DNA of 64,000 bases, from the NCBI GenBank assembly GCA_958450365.1, contig CAUEEP010000867.1, positions 123,501 to 187,500 on the forward strand. The letters run 5' to 3'. Source of the stretch: Mesorhabditis belari (lineage: Eukaryota > Nematoda > Chromadorea > Rhabditida > Rhabditidae). Made by a program: the position numbers and the translations under genes. Position 1 is the first letter of the stretch; every line of letters starts with the position of its first letter. Positions 22,932-35,300 of this stretch are shown here, piece after piece. The notes below the pieces were generated by a model that saw only the letters and a list, made by a program, of their open reading frames with translations, made no database searches and was not told the origin of the DNA.

Positions 22932-23171
22932 GTTGTTTAAACTTGTTTAAACTTGGTTAAACTTGTTTAAACTTGGTTAAACTTGTTTAAACTTGGTTAA
23001 ACTTGTTTAAACTTGGTTAAACTTGGTTAAACTTGGTTAAACTTGGTTAAACTTGGTTAAACTTGTTTAAACTTGGTTAAACTTGTTTAAACTTGTTTAA
23101 ACTTGTTTAAACTTGGTTAAACTTGTTTAAACTTGGTTAAACTTGGTTAAACTTGGTTAAACTTGTTTAAA
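22932..23171. repeat. 10-bp satellite TAAACTTGGT
   Basis: About 24 copies alternating GGT and TGT endings, 150 bp past the stop of the furrowed-like gene. Confidence 0.95.
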
Positions 23172-23319
23172 CGAGAACTACAGCTGAATTCGAGTCTAAA
23201 CAAGATAAAAATGAAATATCGAGCCAGGGAAACGTTTATGACGGAACACAAAGCACGGGCTGAACTTTGGACTCTCTGCCTTTCTGCCTTTCTGCGCAAA
23301 AGTACACTTCAATTCTAAT

Positions 23320-26300
23320 TTAAACAAAATCTGATGGCGGTGAATTCAAGGGCAAATCGGGCATCCGTTCATAGATATTCTCATCATCGCTCTAAAATTT
23401 GAATGAATCAAGCAAAACTGACATTGCAAAAAAGAACCTGAAGCTTTAACAAAGGAATGGTGGCTTAACAAGGGAAGTGGGCTTTAACAAGGGTCTAAAC
23501 TTGGATTCAAAGTTTGATTCAGAGTTGGATGGATTAGAAAAGATATTTCGGAAATAGGGAATCCAATGCTGTATTTAGAAGGGAACTCCAACCGGCTGAG
23601 CTGGGCTATTGACGAACAGTTGATCAATTGATCAATTGATCAATTAGCGATTGATCAATATTACCTTATGGCTTATATGGAAAGTGATGTGCCAGATGAA
23701 ATGCGATTGTGCGAAGTGCAAAGAACAAAGGATGAAATGCAAAGGACACTAGTCAGCACTTCTTGACGAAAAAGCAAAACGAGAATTCAAACCGGGATCG
23801 AACCTGTGAGGTCTGGGACCGGAAGCGAGAGCTTTACCACTCGGCCACGGCTGCAATCGAAAAGGGTCCGTAAGGAGACCACTAAGTTTCGGCAAATCGA
23901 CAAATTTGAGTACTGGCCGTTGCTATTAGCCGAACCTCCGGTTTATAACGGTCCTTTTCCATCAGAGCCAGCATGACGGCTTAGTGTATTGGTAAGTGTG
24001 CGGGCTCTCAGTCTCACTTTCTCTCTAACCCCGTGGGTTCGATTCCACTTGGCGCAGAACTTTTTGCTTTCTTTTGCAAAACATTTAAAAATACTTTTTA
24101 TGGACTTGTTCTGAATTTTCAGATATTTTGCCACCACTGTTCTAGCTTTTTTTGATTCTTTTAACGTATGAAAAACACAAAACCACAAAAAGACAAAGAG
24201 ACAAAGATAAAAAGAAAAAAGAAGACCATGAAGATAGAAGAAGATATCTTTGGGTTTTGGTCTATGCCTACAGAGCTAGATTAAACTTTCTTTTAGTGAT
24301 ACCTTTGATTGTACGATTTTCGGTCGAATTGGTGGAGCGTTTCTGGGTAAAGTCGGTAGTCTCGGAGTGGGATGAGCTTTCAGCAGGGTTGGTTGTCTGG
24401 GAAGCTGAAAAGAAGGTACTGTCGTTACCGTAATTATTCTAATAGAAGCACCCAAAACCAGAGAATACTGTAATAGAACGCCACTTCTAGGTTTAATCTA
24501 GATCCATGCATAATTCAAAGCGTCTAACTTTAAGCGGCTCGTTCTCAGCACCGTTTTAAGCTACACTGTGCGCTTAGGTATCAAACGATAGCCTTGAATC
24601 TCAGCTATATTTCTTAGGGATGTAGTCAGACTAGGCTAGAGCAGACTAGGCTAGAGCAGTTCAGAAGTCAAATCAAAAGTTGTTGAGGATAGTCCAAGGT
24701 TCAACTCAAGATCTGGTTTTAGGTCTGATCCCTACATTTCTTTCACTTACCGTATCCCCATCGAAATCCGGGGGCACATCGTAGAAAGGCTCATGATCAA
24801 ATGAGTACAGTAGTTGCGACGGAGTCGGCGAGTGGGGGCTAAAGGGATACTGTAACTGTTACAGAGCAGTACTCTAGACTTAATCGATATCCAAGCATAG
24901 CTACAGTACTCTAGGTTTAATCTAGATCGATATCCAAGCATAGCTATATCCAAGCATAGCTCCAGTAACCCACTTGAAGCCAGGCAGCGGCGGTCGAGCC
25001 ATTGGACGTCCAAGTGGGAGGGTCACGTGAATGTTTCCATTCGGTAATTGCTAAAAGGCACTATAGCATTACAGTATCCTTGTCTACAGTAATCCAGTAA
25101 TATTTCTGTACCTGCAGTTGCAGTAATTGTGGTGGCACCTCCAGTTGAGCAATTGGAGCCGATGTTGCGTAGTAAACAACCTGATTTTTGAAATTTCGTT
25201 TTTTGATTGGTAGACTCAATAAAATGAATAGCTCCAAACGATTCCCCGACCTCGAAAACCCCGAGCACAATTTTACAGCTAAATATCTCCTCTTTGTGCC
25301 ATCTACAAAGCAAAAGAGAAATCCCTAAATGACCGGCGAGGTGTCCTTTGTGCGCGCTCATAATCGCTCGCCTTCTGGGGCACGGTCCCCATACATAGGT
25401 GTCCCCTTTTCGAATTTTCTAACTAGGGAAGGTCGTTTGTTTCGGACACAAACATTGTCTATGTCGCGGGGGAGGCTGAAAAGTGCTAGTGCCCAAGCTC
25501 TAGTGCCCAAGCTCTAGTGCCCAAGCTCTAGTGCCCAAGCTCTAGTGCCCAAGCTCTAGTGCCCAAGCTCTAGTGCCCAAGCTCTAGTGCCCAAGCTCTA
25601 GTGCCCAAGCTCTAGTGCCCAAGCTCTAGTGCCCAAGCTCTAGTGCCCAAGCTCTAGTGCCCAAGCTCTAGTGCCCAAGCTCTAGTGCCCAAGCTCTAGT
25701 GCCCAAGCTCTAGTGCCCAAGCTCTAGTGCCCAAGCTCTAGTGCCCAAGCTCTAGTGCCCAAGCTCTAGTGCCCAAGCTCTAGTGCCCAAGCTCTAGTGC
25801 CCAAGCTCTAGTGCCCAAGCTCTAGTGCCCAAGCTCTAGTGCCCAAGCTCTAGTGCCCAAGCTCTAGTGCCCAAGCTCTAGTGCCCAAGCTCTAGTGCCC
25901 AAGCTCTAGTGCCCAAGCTCTAGTGCCCAAGCTCTAGTGCCCAAGCTCTAGTGCCCAAGCTCTAGTGCCAAAGCTCTAGTGCCCAAGCTCTAGTGCCCAA
26001 GCTCTAGTGCCAAAGCTCTAGTGCCAAAGCTCTAGTGCCCAAGCTCTAGTGCCAAAGCTCTAGTGCCACAACTCACTTTATCCGGCGAAGATGAGCTTTG
26101 TGATACGGTTAAAGCTGACGGTGCTGCATAGATCACCTTGAACTTGAGATTTAATAAGCCGAAAGCTTTTAAAACCTGTGCCATGTTCTGCAGATTCTGC
26201 ACAGGCGTCGGCGTGTATTTGTTCGTCTCAATCGTTGAATGCGATTGGAAAGTTTTCGGCGGGAAAACGCGAATCACGACGAACACCAGGATTGCCACCA

Positions 26301-29300
26301 TGAGAAAAGCCAAGATCACCAGGTAAATGTTGCTATCACCGATGTTTCCCTTCATGTCACGCAAAGTTGCCACATCTAGAAGCGCAACATTTCACAATAA
26401 CAGTTTCGAAAAGACTCCAAAATCCAAAGCTTTCAATTCAAAGAATCCAAAAGTCGATAGATAACGGTAATCGACAAGAGTTAACACGTTTTAAGAAAAC
26501 ACTACCAAAACTGACCATAGCAAACGGGAGCTGCCGGTTCCCAAACTCCTCTCTCCGTACAGAAAACGGTATCATGTCCAATTAGTCGAAACTCTTCCGT
26601 CAAACAGATGTACTTGGCCGTTCCATTGACTGTCGTTTTATTCGTAGAGACATCTCCATGACTGATATTTGTCGGCATACCGCAGTCATACGCTGGAAAT
26701 AAAGAAATAACAACTGACAACTGACAATTGACAACTGACACCTAAAATCAAGCATGATTCGGCTAGGATAGAGCAGATAGAATAGATTATCGGCTATTTG
26801 ATTCGCGGCCTGCCGTTGACAACTTTGTGCTCAAATTTCTCGGTGTTTGGCTGTCTAATCTCAATATTCTTGATATCATTAGATGCGCCAAGTCTTTCTC
26901 TATTGATTGATATAAAAACTATTTAAATTCGACCGCTCAACAGCAAGAAATTTGAACTTAAAGTTGCCAATAGCAAATGGGTGGGGATTGCCAATGGCAA
27001 AAAGGGGCGGGGCTAGTATAAAAGCCGTCCCGCCCCTTGTCAAATCTCCGACAATTGGTCGAACAAGCTATGTAGCTAGATAAATTCCTGAACAAGCTTG
27101 GGCAGAGCTAGTTTCTGTCAAGATTGGTCCATAGCTAGGACGAATCGAAACGTTGACAAGCTCAAGCCAGCAAGCTCAAGCCAGCAAGCTCAAGCCAGCA
27201 AGCTCAAGCCAGCAAGCTCAAGCCAGCAAACTCAAGCCAGCAAGCTCAAGCCAGCAAGCTCAAGCCAGCAAGCTCAAGCCAGCAAGCTCAAGCCAGCAAT
27301 CGATGCCTGGCACTAGACCAGCAGTTGATTGATAGCTTTGACTATTGGTTGATAGCCTTATCCAAGGCTTGGCCTGAGATAGCCTTGGCTAACAGAAGCT
27401 GATTGATAGCTTTGACTATTGGTTGATAGCTTTGACTATTGACTGTTAGACTTATCCAAGCTTTGGCCTGTCCTGATCCATAATAAACGAACGTTCACAA
27501 ATCGCCGCCTCTCCACTCCAAACGCCGTCTCTGCCACATGTCCGCGATTTCTCGCCGATCAGCTCGTAACCGGCCGAGCAGTCGTATTCGATCTAAAATT
27601 TCGATTCGAATCTTCGTAAATCAGTCGTAAATCTTTTCAAGGAACAGTAAATCTCCTCACTTGAGCCTCAAACAGAGTGGTGCCATTGAGAAATTGCACG
27701 ATTCCATTCGTGACTTGACCCGGATCTCCGCAGTCCAATCCTGTATTTGGAAAAGATTTGGAAAAGATAATGATTCAAATATAAAGGAGCAATCGTTATA
27801 AAGCTATAAAGCAAGATTTGTACTTTAAATCTAAAGATAATGATTGAAAACGGATAGTATACAAGATACGGACAAGCTAGATCACAAGATACTAACCAAT
27901 AGATACTAATCAAAAGATACTAACCAAAAGCTACCAATCAAAAGATACTAGCCAAAAGATACTAACCACAAGATCCTAATCACTAGTAAAAAGCTTTAAA
28001 CCAGTACTTCTGCATCGGGGAATCGATCCCGACCATCTCCCTCCATCCTGGCATTCTCGTGTTTGATCTCCCTGAGATGTTCATAGATTTTTTGAATTTA
28101 GAAATTACTGATCAGCCAAACGCCAAACAGACCATTAATCGAAATCCATCCTCACAAGAATAATAGCATTGAGTACCGATCGCGTATGAATGCGAAGAGA
28201 ACGCCACTCTCCCAGCTTCTCCGACACCCGGTGAGGTACAGAATTTTGGTTCTGAAATTGGTAGAGAATATAGCATTACAGTAGAGCCTCTCTACAAGAG
28301 ATAAGCTCTATGCAGCTGAAAGCTACAGTAACCAGAAGCTACAGGAACTCAAGCAGAAGCTACAGGAATTGCCGAAGCTACAGGAACTCAAGCAGAAGCT
28401 AGTAGGAATTGCAGAAGCTTCAGGAATTCAAGCAGAAGCTGCAGGAATTCAAGCAGAAGCTATAGGAATTCAAGCAGAAGCTACAAGAATCCAAGCAGAA
28501 GCTGCAGGAATCCCATTTGATTATGGAGTACTTTAAAAGCACTGTTTTTCACTCACTGCTTTGACAGATATAGTGATTCCAAGCGGTTTGCGCCGACGGG
28601 ATCCATTTCCATTCCAGCGGTCTTGCCAGCAAGATCTAAAGCTGATAAACGAAAATTTAAGTGAATATCAAGATTAGCTCACCGCTTCTGGTTGGTTTGG
28701 TGGTGGTGCTCGTCCCTGTTCAGGCCAATCCGCTTCCCCATCTCTCAGCGGCTCGCCATCAACCCAGCGCCACTCGTTCTCACCAGCGAATAACCCTAGA
28801 TTTTTACTTTTCTTCAATTGAAGCTCGTTAGCTGGTTGTTGCAGTTTTACTTGGATAAATCTAAGCTTTAAGCCCACTTTAAGCCCACTTTAAGCATATC
28901 TTACCTATCCAGAAGAAAGACGATCCAAAATTCGCATTCGACAGAGCTGATCGTAGGCCCTTTCTCACCAAAGGGCTCATCCTCATCGGCAGTGTGGCGC
29001 CTCGATCGAGGCATGTTCCCTAGAAAATACTGTAGTAAGAACTATTCACATTACAGACAGACATGACCTGGCTTCACTTGGCTTACAGGCTTTGCTTTGC
29101 TGTTGGCCTGGCCTGGTCACTAAAGGTTTTAGACTAGAAGCTGGGATTGGGCCAGGATTCGACCAGAAGCTGGTTTGATTCAACCGGACCTGGCTGTCTT
29201 GGTTTAGAAGCCCGGTTAGAACAGTCCTGGGCCCTGTTTCGCCAACGAATCTTGAATCTTGTATCTTGTATCTTGTATCTTGAACTTTGTATCTTGTATC

Positions 29301-32300
29301 TTGCAAGGCTTGTCATGGCCTGGCTTCACTTTGCTTACAGGCTCTGTCAACACTGACAGAGCCTTGGCGACGATTTACCCAATTGTGGTCTCCAATTGAA
29401 TAGCGTGGAATTCGGCGATCTGATCTGAGTGTGATCAGTGTTTGTTCTAAAGCCGATGGCTCAGTTTAGGCCTGTCAGCGTCGAAGAATTATTCTATAAT
29501 TCTATTTGAGGCTTTCAGCGCCCCCAGAAAGGGTTTGTTGAAAGTTTCACAGAGCAGCCAGGATCTACTTAGAGGACAAGTTGGTTGGTTAGATCTTGGC
29601 TAGACTCTTGCTCGATTGGCCAGGCCTGAAGCCAGACCTGAAGCCAGGCCTGAAGCCAGACCTGAAGCCAGGCCTGAAGCTGGCCATTGCTCTGACCTAG
29701 CCAGACATTCCAGGCCTAGACATCTCAGAATCTCTTAGAATTTATCAAAATATACGATACAAGACAAGCGTACAAATTCAAACGACAATTCAAACGAAAA
29801 TCTCCTCACCTGTGCCTGTTTCCAGTCGGATTTCTCTTCTTTCGATGCAGCGAAGCACATCCCATCGACCACTCCCACCAGCTCCATTCCACTCACCGCA
29901 CATTGCCAAGCGGACACTGAAAATTGTGATTGAGTGAAAGGATGAATAGAAAGCTCTAATTGTTATGGTTATTTTAATTCCCCGTAATCGCGTTTCTGCA
30001 ATTTAGAACAAAGAAAGCAGGAGGCACAAACACACGCGTCTTATTTATTTATCTAGGCTCGAGCGGTCATTTTTGACAGATTTGGCAAGAAGAGGTTTAA
30101 AGAGAGAGAGCAAATGAGTGATTTGGATGAAAGTTCTTCTAATTGTGCTTGTTTTTGAAGTAACTATAAGAGAAATGATGGTTCTTGAGTAGTTTAAGGG
30201 ACTTTTGAGAGTTTAAGGGAGTATTGAGAGCTTAGGGGACTATTGAGAGTGTATGAGACTTTTGGGGCTCTTAGGGGACTTTTGGGGTGCTTATGCGACT
30301 TTTGGGACTCTTATGAGACTTTTGGGGCTCTTAGGGGACTTTTGGGGTGCTTATGCGACTTTTGGGGCTCTTAGGGGACTTTTGGGGCTCTTAGGGGACT
30401 TTTGGGGTGCTTATGCGACTTTTGGGGCTCTTAGGGGACTTTTGGGGTGCTTATGCGACTTTTGGGACTCTTATGCGACTTTTGGGGCTCTTAGGGGACT
30501 TTTGGGGTGCTTATGCGACTTTTGGGGCTCTTAGGGGACTTTTGGGGCTCTTAGGGGACTTTTGGGGTGCTTATGCGACTTTTGGGGCTCTTAGGGGACT
30601 TTTGGGGCTCTTATGAGACTTTTGGGGCTCTTATGAGACTTTTGGGGCTCTTAGGGGACTTTTGGGGCTCTTAGGGGACTTTTGGGGCTCTTAGGGGACT
30701 TTTTGGGGTGCTTATGCGACTTTTGGGGCTCTTAGGGGACTTTTGGGGCTCTTAGGGGACTTTTGGGGCTCTTAGGGGACTTTTGGGGCTCTTAGGGGAC
30801 TTTTGGGGTGCTTATGCGACTTTTGGGGCTCTTAGGGGACTTTTGGGGCTCTTAGGGGACTTTTGGGGTGCTTATGCGACTTTTGGGGCTCTTAGGGGAC
30901 TTTTGGGGCTCTTAGGGGACTTTTGGGGCTCTTAGGGGACTTTTGGGGTGCTTATGCGACTTTTGGGGCTCTTAGGGGGACTTTTGGGGCTCTTAGGGGA
31001 CTTTTGGGGCTCTTAGGGGACTTTTGGGGTGCTTATGCGACTTTTGGGGCTCTTAGGGGACTTTTGGGGCTCTTAGGGGACTTTTGGGGTGCTTATGCGA
31101 CTTTTGGGGCTCTTAGGGGACTTTTGGGGCTCTTAGGGGACTTTTGGGGTGCTTATGCGACTTTTGGGGCTCTTAGGGGACTTTTGGGGCTCTTATGAGA
31201 CTTTTGGGGCTCTTATGAGACTTTTGGGGCTCTTAGGGGACTTTTGGGGCTCTTAGGGGACTTTTGGGGCTCTTAGGGGACTTTTGGGGTGCTTATGCGA
31301 CTTTTGGGGCTCTTAGGGGACTTTTGGGGCTCTTATGAGACTTTTGGGGCTCTTATGAGACTTTTGGGGCTCTTAGGGGACTTTTGGGGCTCTTAGGGGA
31401 CTTTTGGGGCTCTTAGGGGACTTTTTGGGGTGCTTATGCGACTTTTGGGGCTCTTAGGGGACTTTTGGGGCTCTTAGGGGACTTTTGGGGCTCTTAGGGG
31501 ACTTTTGGGGCTCTTAGGGGACTTTTGGGGTGCTTATGCGACTTTTGGGGCTCTTAGGGGACTTTTGGGGCTCTTAGGGGACTTTTGGGGCTCTTAGGGG
31601 ACTTTTGGGGTGCTTATGCGACTTTTGGGGCTCTTAGGGGACTTTTGGGGCTCTTAGGGGACTTTTGGGGCTCTTAGGGGACTTTTGGGGTGCTTATGCG
31701 ACTTTTGGGGCTCTTAGGGGGACTTTTGGGGCTCTTAGGGGACTTTTGGGGTGCTTATGCGACTTTTGGGGCTCTTAGGGGACTTTTGGGGCTCTTAGGG
31801 GACTTTTGGGGTGCTTATGCGACTTTTGGGGCTCTTAGGGGACTTTTGGGGCTCTTAGGGGACTTTTGGGGTGCTTATGCGACTTTTGGGGCTCTTAGGG
31901 GACTTTTGGGGCTCTTAGGGGACTTTTGGGGTGCTTATGCGACTTTTGGGGCTCTTAGGGGACTTTTGGGGCTCTTAGGGGACTTTTGGGGTGCTTATGC
32001 GACTTTTGGGGCTCTTAGGGGACTTTTGGGGCTCTTAGGGGACTTTTGGGGCTCTTATGAGACTTTTGGGGCTCTTATGAGACTTTTGGGGCTCTTAGGG
32101 GACTTTTGGGGCTCTTAGGGGACTTTTGGGGCTCTTATGAGACTTTTGGGGCTCTTATGAGACTTTTGGGGCTCTTAGGGGACTTTTGGGGCTCTTATGA
32201 GACTTTTGGGGCTCTTATGAGACTTTTGGGGCTCTTAGGGGACTTTTGGGGCTCTTATGAGACTTTTGGGGCTCTTATGAGACTTTTGGGGCTCTTAGGG

Positions 32301-35300
32301 GACTTTTGGGGCTCTTAGGGGACTTTTGGGGCTCTTATGAGACTTTTGGGGCTCTTATGAGACTTTTGGGGCTCTTAGGGGACTTTTGGGGCTCTTATGA
32401 GACTTTTGGGGCTCTTATGAGACTTTTGGGGCTCTTAGGGGACTTTTGGGGCTCTTATGAGACTTTTGGGGGCTCTTATGAGACTTTTGGGGCTCTTAGG
32501 GGACTTTTGGGGCTCTTAGGGGACTTTTGGGGTGCTTATGCGACTTTTGGGGCTCTTAGGGGACTTTTGGGGCTCTTAGGGGACTTTTGGGGCTCTTAGG
32601 GGACTTTTGGGGTGCTTATGCGACTTTTGGGGCTCTTAGGGGACTTTTGGGGCTCTTAGGGGACTTTTGGGGCTCTTAGGGGACTTTTGGGGTGCTTATG
32701 CGACTTTTGGGGCTCTTAGGGGACTTTTGGGGCTCTTATGAGACTTTTGGGGCTCTTATGAGACTTTTGGGGCTCTGAGGGGACTTTTGGGGCTCTTAGG
32801 GGACTTTTGGGGCTCTTAGGGGACTTTTGGGGTGCTTATGCGACTTTTGGGGCTCTTAGGGGACTTTTGGGGCTCTTAGGGGACTTTTGGGGCTCTTAGG
32901 GGACTTTTGGGGTGCTTATGCGACTTTTGGGGCTCTTAGGGGACTTTTGGGGCTCTTAGGGGACTTTTGGGGCTCTTAGGGGACTTTTGGGGTGCTTATG
33001 CGACTTTTGGGGCTCTTAGGGGACTTTTGGGGCTCTTAGGGGACTTTTGGGGTGCTTATGCGACTTTTGGGGCTCTTAGGGGACTTTTGGGGCTCTTAGG
33101 GGACTTTTGGGGTGCTTATGCGACTTTTGGGGCTCTTAGGGGACTTTTGGGGCTCTTAGGGGACTTTTGGGGTGCTTATGCGACTTTTGGGGCTCTTAGG
33201 GGACTTTTGGGGCTCTTATGAGACTTTTGGGGCTCTTATGAGACTTTTGGGGCTCTTAGGGGACTTTTGGGGCTCTTAGGGGACTTTTGGGGCTCTTATG
33301 AGACTTTTGGGGCTCTTATGAGACTTTTGGGGCTCTTAGGGGACTTTTTGGGGCTCTTATGAGACTTTTGGGGCTCTTATGAGACTTTTGGGGCTCTTAT
33401 GAGACTTTTGGGGCTCTTAGGGGACTTTTGGGGCTCTTATGAGACTTTTGGGGCTCTTATGAGACTTTTGGGGCTCTTAGGGGACTTTTGGGGCTCTTAG
33501 GGGACTTTTGGGGTGCTTATGCGACTTTTGGGGCTCTTAGGGGACTTTTGGGGCTCTTAGGGGACTTTTGGGGCTCTTAGGGGACTTTTGGGGTGCTTAT
33601 GCGACTTTTGGGGCTCTTAGGGGACTTTTGGGGCTCTTAGGGGACTTTTGGGGCTCTTAGGGGACTTTTGGGGTGCTTATGCGACTTTTGGGGCTCTTAG
33701 GGGACTTTTGGGGCTCTTATGAGACTTTTGGGGCTCTTATGAGACTTTTGGGGCTCTGAGGGGACTTTTGGGGCTCTTAGGGGACTTTTGGGGCTCTTAG
33801 GGGACTTTTGGGGTGCTTATGCGACTTTTGGGGCTCTTAGGGGACTTTTGGGGCTCTTAGGGGACTTTTGGGGCTCTTAGGGGACTTTTGGGAGTTCAGG
33901 GGGGCTTTTAGGGCGTTTAAGGGACTTTTGGTAGATTGAGAGTTTAAGAGACCTTTCAATAGATAGTCAAGCTCTAAATGCTTACAACTTACTGTTGAGG
34001 TAATATATTTACTTTTAATTCCCCTAAACACCCAAGAGTCGAGAAGATCTAATGTGAATCAAGGATGCCAGCCTACCAGCCCAATCAAAGATCCATTCAT
34101 TATCTAGTGTCGACTAGATGATGAATGGATAGATGAATGATGGATCGATGAATGAATGAATGGATAATTAGATGAATCCGTTGTAGTACAATAGCTACAA
34201 TAGTACAATGGTACAATAGTACAATAGTACAAGCCTGGTGCCTACTTACTATATTTTCAAGTGATTCAAGAACCCCACTACTGACTTCAGAATGTTTAAC
34301 ACATTCAGGACATCCAAGGCTGTTTATCCAAGGCTTGAAAAGATCCCTGTGACGCTGAAGCTGTCGCAGACTAATAAGACTCTAGAAATACCGTACTCTA
34401 AACAATGTCGGGCGTACTAGCGTATAAAAGGATGCCTCCTTCTCCATTCCTTCTTCAGTTTTAAGATTGGTAGTTTAAGGGAGGGTGCTGGCTGCCAGAG
34501 AGGTGCCAGGAAGCTTTACAACTTCAATCAGCGTTGAGCTGATCGACCTTTCACTCATTGATCAAAGATTGCGCTTAATTAAACACGAGAAATGAAGAGA
34601 GAGATCGTTGAGTGCTCTCAATGCCATTAGTTGATTCTTTTTCTGTCTTCTGTTTATTTGGTCAACTCTCCAAAAGCAAAAGGGGGGGAAAGTGACGGTG
34701 TGAAAAGTGACAGTCACTTTTTTTCTCTTTTCTCTTCTCATTCACGTTGGATACCTTTTCAGAGAACCCAAAAAAAAAGCGAGTTTACGCAGTGATACGT
34801 TTGATGACGATTGAAATGACGCGCGACACTTGACAGCTTGTTTTTCTCTTGCTCAACAAAACATAAACGCGTCCTTTCTCGTGTCTAGAGAAGAAAGAAG
34901 AAATTCAGTGCAGTAGGATGAGTGCGTTTGCACTTTTTAACCGCTTTGATGGACAAATCAAATTGTGGAAAGCCTAGGGAAATGAAATTTGAGTCCAAAA
35001 TGAGAAGGCAAAATGAGAAGGCGATTTTTGAAGCTTGTTTTTTGAAGCTTTGGAATTTTAGAGTAAATAAGGCAATGATGTTACTAATTAGGTAGGCTTT
35101 AGCGCGTATAAAAGGTCCGTCGCCCCGCCCCCTTTTGCCAATGGCAATCCCGGCCACCCTGGTATTGGCAAAACTTTAAACTCGAATTTCTTGGCTTTAG
35201 GCTGTCCAATTTCAATAGTTTTTCTACCAATCGATAGAGAAAGACTTGGCGCATCTAATGATACCAAAAATATTGAAATTGGACAGCCCTACGCCGAGAA

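Noticed and set aside
30246..33889. Regular 20-bp repeats resembling a CRISPR array, and plus-strand ORFs up to 142 codons
   Set aside because: There are no unique spacers, the genome is eukaryotic, and the ORFs exist only because 60 bp is divisible by three; the array lies inside an intron with matching splice phases on both sides.
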